Assembly: GCA_014695195.1 (NCBI GenBank)
Contig: JACJNW010000025.1
Location: forward strand, 62,001 to 126,000
DNA from: Cyanobacteria bacterium FACHB-DQ100
GTDB taxonomy: Bacteria > Cyanobacteriota > Cyanobacteriia > Leptolyngbyales > Leptolyngbyaceae
Reading direction: 5' to 3'
Length of the DNA: 64,000 nt
Each line of letters opens with the position of its first letter. The stretch's first letter is position 1. The position numbers were made by a program, and so were the translations under genes. Under the pieces are notes generated by a model that saw only the letters and a program-made list of their open reading frames with translations, made no database searches and was not told where the DNA came from. Below, in pieces: positions 37,246 through 44,474 of this stretch.

Positions 37246-38013
37246 TTACGCTGTTTTTGTCTTTAACCGAGAATTATTGAGGTATGGGAGATAAATACAT
37301 TCACTATCATGAAGGCAAAAGAAATGATAGAGATTTTTTTCAATTGGATACTTGTGATAGGTCTGGTACAAATCATCTTCTTCAGTGTGTAAATTAAGTC
37401 TAAGAAGAATAACAGGATTTTGGTTGATACCTTGATAAGCTTTGATTGCTCCAATTTGCTGAAACGGAAGAATAGCTGTATAGAAAGATTGATGCTTGGG
37501 AACGACTCCAATTACAAGGTCATCTAACTGCAAATACTGTTTTGCATATAGATACATGATTTTATTGAGATGTAACGGAATAGTAAAATCTCTGTATCTA
37601 AAATTAGGGTCTGATGCCAACGCTCCAATTTCTGCAAATCGCCGTTTTTGATGACGAATAGTAGCAAGTTCTTCCTGATAAATACAGTCCATAGGTAAGC
37701 CTAATTCGGAATCAGGAGACAGAGCCATTGTTGTTACTACTTTGTCATTGTGTACACCAATAAATATTGTTGAATTTTGTAAGACGTGAAGGGGATGAAG
37801 TCGCATTCCTGAAGGATGAGGATTCATGTATTCTATTTGAATATAGGCATTATAAACTAGCTTAAATGCCTGTTCTAACTCTGACTTATTTTCTGCAATC
37901 TTAAATATAAGATTACCAAGTTTACTCTCATCAATTTTGATTTTTTCTCTTAATGCTGAAGCTTTTGAAGCTTGAGAGGTAGCTACTGATGGGCTATTTT
38001 TTACGGTTAACAA
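37246..38013 (-). CDS. FeeM-like N-acyl amino acid synthase (GNAT fold)
   Basis: A 255-residue protein. Residues about 40-190 carry the FeeM catalytic-core pattern: AYIQIEYMNPHPSGMRLHPLHVL, then STIFIGVHNDKVVTTMALSPDSELGLPMDCIYQEELATIR, then RRFAEIGALA. Known FeeM-type enzymes move a fatty acyl chain from acyl carrier protein onto an amino acid such as tyrosine, and are related to acyl-homoserine-lactone synthases. The enzyme should be cytoplasmic; the N-terminal 35 residues are low complexity and the last 60 are unassigned. No biosynthetic partner gene is adjacent. Base composition is clearly AT-richer than the flanks, in keeping with transfer as part of the integrated segment. Product and acceptor are unknown. 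Confidence 0.75.
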   Translation of the reverse strand: MLTVKNSPSVATSQASKASALREKIKIDESKLGNLIFKIAENKSELEQAFKLVYNAYIQIEYMNPHPSGMRLHPLHVLQNSTIFIGVHNDKVVTTMALSPDSELGLPMDCIYQEELATIRHQKRRFAEIGALASDPNFRYRDFTIPLHLNKIMYLYAKQYLQLDDLVIGVVPKHQSFYTAILPFQQIGAIKAYQGINQNPVILLRLNLHTEEDDLYQTYHKYPIEKNLYHFFCLHDSECIYLPYLNNSRLKTKTA

Positions 38014-38076
38014 TGCTCTAAACCTCAGTTCGATATTTTTATAGATTAGGAAACAATCGGGGAGAACTAGGGGACA

Positions 38077-38184
38077 CTGGCGCTCGAGAATCTACGCAAA
38101 ATCGAGGATGTTTTAGGCGTAGATTTTGGGGTGAGTTTCGATGAACTGGCGCAAACGAGATCAGAGGTAAAAGTTAATGCCTGA
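38077..38184 (+). pseudogene. C-terminal fragment of a small HTH (Xre/antitoxin-like) gene
   Basis: A 35-codon frame reads LALENLRKIEDVLGVDFGVSFDELAQ and ends at a TGA whose codon overlaps the next gene's start region. Its end resembles the last helices of Xre-type DNA-binding proteins. No start is present; a copy of the CGGGGAGAACTAG element lies directly before it, so the N-terminal part has been replaced. Its stop overlaps the following ATG, suggesting the two were once coupled. Confidence 0.4.
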
Positions 38185-38554
38185 GTCATTCGAGAAGCAA
38201 ACGCTTAAAACGATCGTTGATCTGCTGTCAGTCATGCGAGATAACGACAATCGAAACTTTGATCGCGTCACCGCATCGATCGACGCTCTTGCGCTTAACA
38301 TTGCCCAATTGGCAGCACAACAGAAGCAGACATCTGCGAATTTAGAAAAATGGGGCGAACGTACCGAGAAATCGATCGATAGATTAACTGAGGCAATTCG
38401 AGAAACGAATCAAGCAATCAATGGACATCTGGCGGTAGCTCAGCAGCAGAGCGCAAACATCGAAGCGCTAACAAGACTTGCGACCGTTCTCGTCTCTCGC
38501 ACTGCCTACTTCGCAAAATTTCCAAGCATTCCTACCAAATTTCTAAAGTCATAA
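38177..38554 (+). CDS. Small coiled-coil protein, function unknown
   Basis: A 125-residue, mostly helical protein with heptad-like spacing from about residue 20 to 105 (NIAQLAAQQKQTSANLEKWGE, DRLTEAIRETNQAING). There is no signal peptide or membrane span. Its ATG at 38177 overlaps the stop of the upstream HTH fragment, an arrangement typical of two-gene small operons. The product is not assigned to a family; a structural partner of the lost HTH protein is possible. Confidence 0.55.
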   Translation: MPESFEKQTLKTIVDLLSVMRDNDNRNFDRVTASIDALALNIAQLAAQQKQTSANLEKWGERTEKSIDRLTEAIRETNQAINGHLAVAQQQSANIEALTRLATVLVSRTAYFAKFPSIPTKFLKS

Positions 38555-38829
38555 ATCTCGTAAACGTAGACATAGCAAGCATCCTGCGGATCGAGGCAGT
38601 TTCGATCGTTGGACTAAGGCGTGATCGGTGTTAGTCCAGAATTGGTGCGATCAAATTTATCGGCTCAACTTATCGATCAACTTTTTTCTTTCCAGAAATC
38701 CTGTAATTGTCCCCAATCTATCGAGAGGAAATGCCACCCCATTCAAGCGAGTGGCGACCAGTTCTAGTGCGATCGTACTTATCGCAAGAAAAGCAGGGGA
38801 TAATAGAGCAAATGTTCTAACCATAGATT

Positions 38830-39042
38830 ATGAGCAATCGAGATTTAATTTTGTCACTGCATCAAAACATCGAGGAACTGAAGCGCCGTCATCCCGATCG
38901 CTGGCAAATGATGTTGAACTCGATTTCAACTAATCCTAATTGTCCCTTCGTTGAAATGAGCCGAGAGCAAGTCCCAGCAGCGGCAGCGACAAAAGCACCT
39001 AAGATCAAGTTCTCTGAAGAGAGAAATTCAACAAGCGGATGA
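38830..39042 (+). CDS. Small hypothetical protein (70 aa)
   Basis: A soluble, charged protein: an N-terminal helix (MSNRDLILSLHQNIEELKRRHPDRWQMML) and then a low-complexity tail. The last codon overlaps the next start as ATGA (39039-39042). No family was recognised. Coding is supported by the coupled reading frames and the helical N-terminus only. Confidence 0.4.
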   Translation: MSNRDLILSLHQNIEELKRRHPDRWQMMLNSISTNPNCPFVEMSREQVPAAAATKAPKIKFSEERNSTSG

Positions 39043-39167
39043 TTGAAGTGTGGCTCACGGCAAAATGCCAGAAGAATCCAGAATTGCACCTCAATGCAAT
39101 CCAACGGTTTCAGGAATTACACCCCGGAGCCGTTCCCATCAGAGGTGGGAGGAAGAATATCGCCTAA
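39039..39167 (+). CDS. Small hypothetical protein (42 aa), coupled to the previous gene
   Basis: The frame starts at the ATG of an ATGA overlap and reads MIEVWLTAKCQKNPELHLNA with an alpha-helical pattern through FQELHPGAVP. It ends inside the 3' end of the oppositely oriented integrase gene. It is too short to judge by composition and is listed because of the overlap. Confidence 0.25.
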   Translation: MIEVWLTAKCQKNPELHLNAIQRFQELHPGAVPIRGGRKNIA

Positions 39168-40286
39168 GATATCTGGCAACGTTGCCTTACTTGGAATGTA
39201 GTGACCATAGTGTTCAAAAATCATTTTGAGAGACGTGCGCGTGTATTTTGCAACCGTAGCGGGATCTTCACCTTGTTTTAGCCAATAGCTGATGAGGGTA
39301 TGACGAGAGGTATTTGGTTTGCGGTAGGGGATGTCTAGCTCGCTGAGAACGGTTTTCCAAGCTCGGTTGCGGAAGTTTGCGTTATCCATATATCCACCCT
39401 TCCGAGGCGTTGGAAAGATTAACGCTTCTGGCTTTACGTCGAGCGCACGTCTTCTCAATAGCATTTGCTGAAGACTTTTACTGAGTGGGACAAAACCCGC
39501 TTCACCTGCCTTAATTTGCCGTAAATCCCCACGGTTGTAGGCTTTTCCAAACCAAATTTGGGAACAGTCTTCTGTGACATCAACCCAAGTGAGCGCGATC
39601 GCCTTCTCAATTCGACATCCAGTACAAAGCAAGAATTCTGCATAATCCGCATAGTAGCTATATTCTGGGTACGTTCTGAAATGCTGGATGATGCGCTGCA
39701 CTTCCTGAACTGTAAAGGGTTGAGGTTTTTTAACCTTGCCGCGTGGAACTTGTTTAACGACCTCGATCCAGGGATTTTCGCTAACCATCTTTCGAGCGAT
39801 CGCCCATTCCCAAGCGGTTTTAATTGCGCTTAAGTATTGCTTGAGCGTAATCGGCGCAAGTTTCTCTGACAACCAAGATTTAAACTTCTCGCAGTCAGAT
39901 TCTGTCAAATTCCCGGCATAGCGCTCTCGAAAGTAAGTCTTAAGGTTGCTAAGTACCCCGTGATACTTGTCTAACGTTTGGTTTGCAATTTTTCCGCGCT
40001 TGTATTCAATGTGTCGTTCAAACAATTCATATACCTTGATTGGCGTATTGCCATGCTTCTCCGAGCGGTATTTGAACAACGTTGGATCAAACATCCCATA
40101 CTCGATATCGCGTTCGATCACAGACGCTCTCATTTGCGCTTGAGCGCGATTTGTGGCGTTATCTCTGAGACCCAAGCTTAAACAGTACCGCTTCCGCTCA
40201 TGCGTCCAACGCAGGCGCAAATTTCCGCGCATCTCTTCAATCTTGACTTCAACCTTGTCTCTCGCCATTCGTGGTATACGGCTCAA
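39117..40286 (-). CDS. int: Tyrosine-type site-specific integrase
   Basis: A 389-residue phage-type integrase of full length. It has an arm-binding N-terminus (LRWTHERKRYCLSLGL), a SAM-like core-binding domain (about 95-180, TLDKYHGVLSNLKTYF…LTESDCEKFKSWL) and a catalytic domain (about 200-370). The Arg I motif is LLCTGCRIEKAIAL, the second box reads NTSRHTLISYWL (Asn where His is usual, Arg kept), and the nucleophile is likely in IFEHYGHY near the end. It sits about 150 bases from a tRNA 3'-end sequence and directs outward to it, the normal layout for an element integrated at a tRNA gene. It probably inserted the 30.5-40.4-kb segment. Confidence 0.9.
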   Translation of the reverse strand: MSRIPRMARDKVEVKIEEMRGNLRLRWTHERKRYCLSLGLRDNATNRAQAQMRASVIERDIEYGMFDPTLFKYRSEKHGNTPIKVYELFERHIEYKRGKIANQTLDKYHGVLSNLKTYFRERYAGNLTESDCEKFKSWLSEKLAPITLKQYLSAIKTAWEWAIARKMVSENPWIEVVKQVPRGKVKKPQPFTVQEVQRIIQHFRTYPEYSYYADYAEFLLCTGCRIEKAIALTWVDVTEDCSQIWFGKAYNRGDLRQIKAGEAGFVPLSKSLQQMLLRRRALDVKPEALIFPTPRKGGYMDNANFRNRAWKTVLSELDIPYRKPNTSRHTLISYWLKQGEDPATVAKYTRTSLKMIFEHYGHYIPSKATLPDILGDILPPTSDGNGSGV

Positions 40287-40383
40287 TTGGTGGACTAATT
40301 GGTATACCGAATCTTATACCACTACCCCGATGGAGACCGCATTAAAGCGTACCAGAACGAACAAAGATACCAGTGTGTATACC
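40273..40383. promoter_or_regulatory. Cluster of GGTATAC-type sites before the integrase gene
   Basis: GGTATAC (40273-40279), GGTATACC (40301-40308), TATACC (40315-40320) and GTATACC (40377-40383) lie in 111 bases around the integrase start. The same core is in the inverted repeat at 30648-30723 near the other attachment remnant. They may be integrase arm-binding or excisionase sites. Confidence 0.4.
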
Positions 40384-40401
40384 ACTGACTTTCAAATTCC
40401 T

Positions 40402-40485
40402 AGAAACGACAAAAGCCAGTCAATGACTGGCTTTCATCTAATCGGAGCGGCGGGATTTGAACCCGCGACCTCTACTACCCCAAGC
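40402..40485 (-). other. Attachment-site remnant 3: tRNA (probably Pro) 3' half plus terminator
   Basis: Minus-strand reading gives the 3' half of a tRNA, TTGGGGTAGTAGAGGTC then GCGGGTTCAAATCCCGC (a perfect T-arm) and CGCTCCGA, ending at 40441. It is followed by the hairpin AAGCCAGTCA/TGACTGGCTT (40413-40433). The CGGAGCG-type acceptor with a final A after CTCCG fits tRNA-Pro. The 5' half (D-arm) is absent to the right, so it is not a working tRNA gene. It shares 32 identical bases with 19282-19313. Confidence 0.65.
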
Positions 40486-40712
40486 TTTGGTACTTACGAA
40501 TAAGGCTAGTCATAATCGCAGTTCCAGGCTTCATAAATATTTAGAGTACAATTCCGCAACAATCTGTTCAAAGCCCTGGCGGGGAGTTTCAACTGAAGCG
40601 CTACAAAGCTTATCGGAAGCAATCCGATCACTCTCGATTGGGGCTTGAGAAAATAACGCTACTTCATACAAGTAGTGTGCTACCAAGCGAGGTTACTCCA
40701 GGGCATCACACC

Positions 40713-41090
40713 TTAGGGCTGCGACGGGATTTCGCTATCTTCACCTTCATTTAGATCTCGCTCTGCTTGCTGAATCATCCGCTCGATTCTTTCTGATCGA
40801 CTCCATGTATGGATGCTTTGATAAATCGTAAACGTATTACCGTGTTCATTTGGTTCAGGGTGCTGCAAGACGATATAAGAGATTCGTTCATTTTCCGTTT
40901 CAAACTCATAGGGCGCGCTTGCTACCCCGGTCGCTTCATTTACTTCTTCAGGTACAAATCTTGTTCCAATCGCGCCTTCAAGCTTACGCAACCGGGCGCT
41001 AGTCGATTTATAAAACTTCAGCGCCGCCTCTGCTTGAATTTGTAACTTGACGCATTCATCTAACATCTCTCTGAACTCTGCATTCATCAA
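40713..41090 (-). CDS. Hypothetical protein (125 aa)
   Basis: A soluble, acidic, helical protein. Residues 1-45 form a likely coiled helix (CVKLQIQAEAALKFYKSTSARLRKLEG). The middle is beta-like (APYEFETENERISYIVLQHPEPNEHGNTFTIYQSI) and the end is a charged helix (RSERIERMIQQAERDLNEGEDSE). The ATG at 41090 or the second at 41087 serves as start, with GGAGGC upstream on the minus strand. The family was not recognised. Confidence 0.6.
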   Translation of the reverse strand: MMNAEFREMLDECVKLQIQAEAALKFYKSTSARLRKLEGAIGTRFVPEEVNEATGVASAPYEFETENERISYIVLQHPEPNEHGNTFTIYQSIHTWSRSERIERMIQQAERDLNEGEDSEIPSQP

Positions 41091-41331
41091 AGCCGCCTCC
41101 TGAATTCAACCACCACCACAGTAGTTCAACCGATCCAGGAAGTACCAGAGTAGCGATCGCGTTAAAAAGCTAACGTAGCCGGGCGCTATTCTCGCTTCAG
41201 GTTAGGCGAGATCAATAGTACAACGAGTGCAGTAGATGACCTCTGAGCGGGCGCGGCTGTCCTTAAATCGCACACCTACAGAATAGGCGCTCTAGATAGC
41301 TTTAGAGGGACGTTGTGCCACGCCCTGCCCA

Positions 41332-41652
41332 ATGAAACTCAATCCCGAACAGGTTCAGCAGTCCTTCGCCCGCCTCTCTTCAGAGAACGTCTCAGTCAGT
41401 AAAATCGCCAAAGAACTAAAAGTGCAGCCGTCCGCGCTGACTTATCGACTGAAGCGGCAATTCGGTGAATCGTATCTCAGCCTCAGCAAAGGTTGTAACT
41501 TCTCGCTCCTAAAATCCTTGAAGCAAGATATCCTACCCGGATTGACCGAATCCGAACAGGTCGAGGTGCAAGCGTGGATGACAGAAAACCTGCACCATCT
41601 GTCGATGCCTACTTTAGACTCAGGGCGATCGCTTCTGTACTCATCTACCTGA
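41332..41652 (+). CDS. Small helix-turn-helix-like protein (106 aa)
   Basis: Residues about 20-45 (SVSKIAKELKVQPSALTYRLKRQFG) read as a helix-turn-helix. The rest is a short helical tail (LPGLTESEQVEVQAWMTENLHHL). It may bind DNA; no family was identified. Its 3' end overlaps the convergent exported-protein gene by 12 bases. Confidence 0.5.
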   Translation: MKLNPEQVQQSFARLSSENVSVSKIAKELKVQPSALTYRLKRQFGESYLSLSKGCNFSLLKSLKQDILPGLTESEQVEVQAWMTENLHHLSMPTLDSGRSLLYSST

Positions 41653-42006
41653 ATTATTCTTGAACGCTTTCATCTGTGCATCCACAGCATTCATATAACC
41701 TTGGTCTTGCAAAATGCTCTGCGGCAATAGATTTGCCTTGAGCGCCGCTTGCACCACATCATTTGCCGTTAGAGTTCCTTGGTTACATCCATCCGCAAAG
41801 GCTCCATAGCTACGCAAGCCCTGCGCCCGAAGACGACCCTGGTATGCCGCATACACTAAGTCATACGGCGTTAGAGACGGAACGGCTGCTGTTGTCGCAA
41901 TGGGAGCAGTCGTTGCATTGGTCGGGGTTGATTCTGCGCGCACGATCGGCATCGGAAGTAAAACAGTGGTCAGAAGCAGTCCTAGCATGAGTTTCCAATT
42001 ATTCAT
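41641..42006 (-). CDS. Small exported protein of unknown function
   Basis: A 121-residue protein from ATG 42006, chosen because AGGAGAAAGGAC directly precedes it on the minus strand; the open frame upstream to 42132 is likely non-coding. Residues 1-22 are a clear signal peptide (MNNWKLMLGLLLTTVLLPMP, cleavage after VRA). A Thr/Ala linker follows, then a helical domain with SLTPYDLVYAAYQGRLRAQG, SYGAFADGC and ALKANLLPQSILQDQGYM. It is probably periplasmic. No enzymatic motif is seen. Confidence 0.75.
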   Translation of the reverse strand: MNNWKLMLGLLLTTVLLPMPIVRAESTPTNATTAPIATTAAVPSLTPYDLVYAAYQGRLRAQGLRSYGAFADGCNQGTLTANDVVQAALKANLLPQSILQDQGYMNAVDAQMKAFKNNSGR

Positions 42007-42131
42007 GTCCTTTCTCCTAAGCATTCGTTGAGTTAGCGCACGCTTTAGCGAGCCAGTTTTACAGCTTAGAGGATGTCTCAGCAGTTGAAAAGTGGTCAGA
42101 ACACTAAAGCCATCCTCCCAAGGTCTGAACA

Positions 42132-42278
42132 ATGGAAGAATCTTTAGTCAATCTGATGCTCAACTCTGAACCCGCGATCGCGCCCATGACGATCACAGCG
42201 TGGCTAATCTTGGCGTTAATGTTTGGGCTAGTGGCTTGGGGATTTCTGGACGCAGAACTCGATCAGGGAAATCGCTGA
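42132..42278 (+). CDS. 48-residue single-span membrane protein
   Basis: The frame reads MEESLVNLMLNSEPAIAPMT followed by a membrane span (ITAWLILALMFGLVAWGFL) and an acidic tail, ending at TGA 42278. It starts 126 bases from, and is divergent to, the exported-protein gene. Two damaged relatives exist in the window: one frameshifted in front of the pentapeptide-repeat gene (30798) and one with stops at 34851-34946. The conserved core is NSEPAIAPM plus VAWGF. Conservation of this peptide across three loci supports that it is real. Its role is unknown; as the lead module of the pentapeptide gene it would be a membrane anchor. Confidence 0.6.
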   Translation: MEESLVNLMLNSEPAIAPMTITAWLILALMFGLVAWGFLDAELDQGNR

Positions 42279-42381
42279 GCGTTGGGGCAGCGTTGGGGCT
42301 ACCGAGCGTAATGCAACACGGTTCAAAGCCGCATTCTCTCGTTCAGTAGAGGTACTAGCAGCAGGTGAACGGAGGCGTTAA
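42250..42381 (+). pseudogene. Possible fragment of a plasmid-type HTH gene
   Basis: In another frame, bases to the TAA at 42381 read SIREIAERWGSVGATERNATRFKAAFSRS-like residues, which look protein-like and HTH-like, but there is no start codon. It overlaps the end of the 48-residue gene. It is probably the 3' remnant of a fused gene. The rest of 42382-42463 shows nothing. Confidence 0.25.
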
Positions 42382-42463
42382 GTCGCATATTTTCCCTGCG
42401 GGGTATCACCGCAAAGTTTATTGGTGGGCACGATAAGTCTGTGATGTTTCAGGGCGAATAATT

Positions 42464-43123
42464 ATGGTTTCCAACTCCCCAAGCTTAGAGGCTCAACTCC
42501 ATGAGGAAATGATCGCCATTTACCAACATGTAGGGCGTGAGACAGGGTATTGGGCCCACCGCTACCTGCAACGTGTGAAAAGGGTTGGTGGTTTGCAAGC
42601 AGCAAAAGATTGGCTTAAGCCGAAAAGCAATCCAACGAGGGGCTTACAGAAATTAGTTGAGATCAATCGGCTGGACTTATCCCTTGAAGCTTTAGTTCTC
42701 CGCCAACCTTGGTCAGCTCTTTTTACTAGCGAGGAATTGTCTGTTGCCCAAAAGCGACTAAATACTGTCTCTAGTGTTCGTCTTTCTGAAGAAGTTTCTG
42801 ACAATCAGAAGCTGGTTGAGGGTTCAGTCTGCCAGGTTACGATCAATTCCTATGAGCGCAATCCTGAAGCCCGCAGGCGTTGCATTGAGTATTACGGTGT
42901 AAGTTGCTGCATTTGTGGCTTTAACTTTGAAGAGAAGTTTGGGTCGGTAGCGCAAGGGTTTATCCATGTACATCACTTAAAACCGCTATCGGAAATTCAG
43001 CAGGAGTATGAGGTTGATCCAATTGCTGACCTGCGCCCAGTTTGTCCTAATTGTCATGCCATGATTCATTTAGGTGGCAAGACAAGGAGGATTGAAGAGG
43101 TGAAATCGTGGCTACAGCATTAG
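42464..43123 (+). CDS. HNH endonuclease domain protein
   Basis: A 219-residue protein. Residues about 130-215 form an HNH nuclease: CCICGFNFEEKFG supplies the first Cys pair, HVHHLKPLSE the His-His core, and CPNCHAMIH the second Cys pair and the final His, so the metal-binding finger is complete. The N-terminal 120 residues are helical (EMIAIYQHVGRETGYWAHRYLQRVKR) and of unknown role, perhaps target recognition. It could be a restriction or homing-type nuclease; no methyltransferase is adjacent. It lies in an accessory region and ends 7 bases before an attC-like sequence. Confidence 0.85.
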   Translation: MVSNSPSLEAQLHEEMIAIYQHVGRETGYWAHRYLQRVKRVGGLQAAKDWLKPKSNPTRGLQKLVEINRLDLSLEALVLRQPWSALFTSEELSVAQKRLNTVSSVRLSEEVSDNQKLVEGSVCQVTINSYERNPEARRRCIEYYGVSCCICGFNFEEKFGSVAQGFIHVHHLKPLSEIQQEYEVDPIADLRPVCPNCHAMIHLGGKTRRIEEVKSWLQH

Positions 43124-43130
43124 TGCTTGC

Positions 43131-43262
43131 GACCTAACACTTCACAGCAGTGGACGGACGAAAGCTGCTGGTGCTGAGTTAAAGGCTGCCTGCTGCCGCT
43201 GCGCTTTGGCGTTATCATTGAATTCGCTTTGCCAAATGCTAGCTAATTGCTGCGCCTTGCAG
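43131..43262. repeat. attC-like palindrome and dispersed repeat after the HNH gene
   Basis: ACCTAAC at 43134-43140 fits the RYYYAAC box of integron attC sites, and GCAGTGG is followed about 60 bases later by CCGCTGC, an imperfect pair. The closing box (GCGTTATC) fits GTTRRRY poorly. Bases 43199-43262 also match 54248-54315 (GCGCTTT, GAATTC, CCAAAT in order), so part of this belongs to a dispersed intergenic repeat. Confidence 0.3.
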
Positions 43263-43363
43263 GAGTCCCATCCGCGCCAGAATTGGTGCATTCAAATCTG
43301 CGGCAATGCCAGCATTCCTGAACTCTAGAATGGCTACAAGATGCGGTAGCCCGAACTTAGAGG

Positions 43364-44101
43364 TTAGCTCACACTTGTAGCAGCAGCCAGCAGCCCGTCC
43401 CTCAGCATCGCAAGCTCTGCATTCGCTCCTATAGCACCACCATACCGTCGGTGCCTCAGACTGGCATGCCGCAGGCTCGGGTGGATCAGCGCGACAGCAG
43501 TGGTCTGGAAGTCCACTATATCCCGGAACGTCACGCCGGTCTGCACCGGTCCGACTGCATCCAAATGCTTCAGTCCACGCCCCGCTGCCCACGGTGCTAG
43601 CTCCGGCGAGAGGACTCCGATCACGGGTGGGACATGAACACCGAGTGTGAGGAGCAACGCCGGACGTTGGACTCGGAGCTGTTCGAGGAGAAACGCCTGG
43701 CAATGCGATACAAATTTCGCGCCGTTTGCGCCTGGGAATACGCCTGTTGTGGCAGTTCCCGCACGGAGTCCCATATAGAGATTTGTGAAAAAGCAGTGCT
43801 CTGGCACTACCCCGGCGGACTCGAACAGCTTCAAGAGGTTGCTCCATGTGGGTAGCGTGAGGCGTTCTCCCCCAAGCCGCCGCGACTCAGCGTAGCCAGT
43901 CTCTGAGTGGAAGTCATGACCGAGCACCATGACGCCGCCTACCGGAAAGGCGGGCAGCGGGCACCCCTGCTTCATACCCCACAGCCCGTATCCGCCAGGA
44001 AAGAACGCGAGTCCGCTAATTGGCTCCGGTACAGGTAGGACGCCGATCGGGTAGCCGTCCGAGGGGTGGTGGCGTGCCCAGAGTGCTTCGGCAGGATGCA
44101 T
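43364..44101 (-). CDS. Uracil-DNA-glycosylase-superfamily-like protein
   Basis: A 245-residue protein that resembles UDG-fold proteins: VMVLGHDFHSETGY (strand and loop), LPTWSNLLKLFESAGV, CFFTNLYMGLR, FLLEQLRVQRPALLLTLGVHV, and a late ALIHPSLR in the position of the His-Pro-Ser motif of UDG enzymes. Active-site Asp/His chemistry cannot be confirmed, so enzyme activity is not certain. GC content is clearly above the neighbours', and several long false frames overlap it for that reason. It was probably acquired by transfer. It could be a DNA-repair or defence-linked glycosylase. Confidence 0.65.
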   Translation of the reverse strand: MHPAEALWARHHPSDGYPIGVLPVPEPISGLAFFPGGYGLWGMKQGCPLPAFPVGGVMVLGHDFHSETGYAESRRLGGERLTLPTWSNLLKLFESAGVVPEHCFFTNLYMGLRAGTATTGVFPGANGAKFVSHCQAFLLEQLRVQRPALLLTLGVHVPPVIGVLSPELAPWAAGRGLKHLDAVGPVQTGVTFRDIVDFQTTAVALIHPSLRHASLRHRRYGGAIGANAELAMLRDGLLAAATSVS

Positions 44102-44474
44102 AAGCAGGGATTAGTCCAGTGTGAGAACGAAATTATGCTATTGGAACTTGCATGGATGTAGTATTCCCAGCGGATTACAGTTCTAGCCAGTCTCGTGAAC
44201 CTAACATTTAGACTGACTGCTTCCGTCCTCACGATCACCGGCTCGGATACACCCACTCCCTCCAGCTACGCGCTAGAACAGGCTTTCCTACCTCAGATAG
44301 ATGCAATCTCAGGGGCAGTAGCGCGGTTAATGGGATGAATGGAATCCGTTGCTGTTCAGGTGGGAGAGGAACTGAGCAGGAAAATTAAACTTCCTGTCAG
44401 CTCAGCGCTTCATGGGTTGACCAAAGGGGAATTGAGAATTGCTTCACCATACTTCACGATAAGGAGAATTCACC
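44102..44474. other. Intergenic segment before the NmrA-like gene
   Basis: No gene or repeat is recognised. AAGGAG at 44461-44466 is the ribosome-binding site of the next gene. Confidence 0.4.

Noticed and set aside
37017-37280. An 87-codon frame before the FeeM-like gene end.
   Set aside because: It overlaps the convergent gene and has irregular composition without start signals.
40440-40485. A functional tRNA-Pro gene.
   Set aside because: Only the 3' half with its T-arm and acceptor end is present; the D-arm and 5' acceptor strand are missing.
43239-43847. A 202-codon frame on the minus strand overlapping the UDG-like gene.
   Set aside because: It is an alternative frame of high-GC coding DNA, Arg-, Ser- and Cys-rich with no family features.
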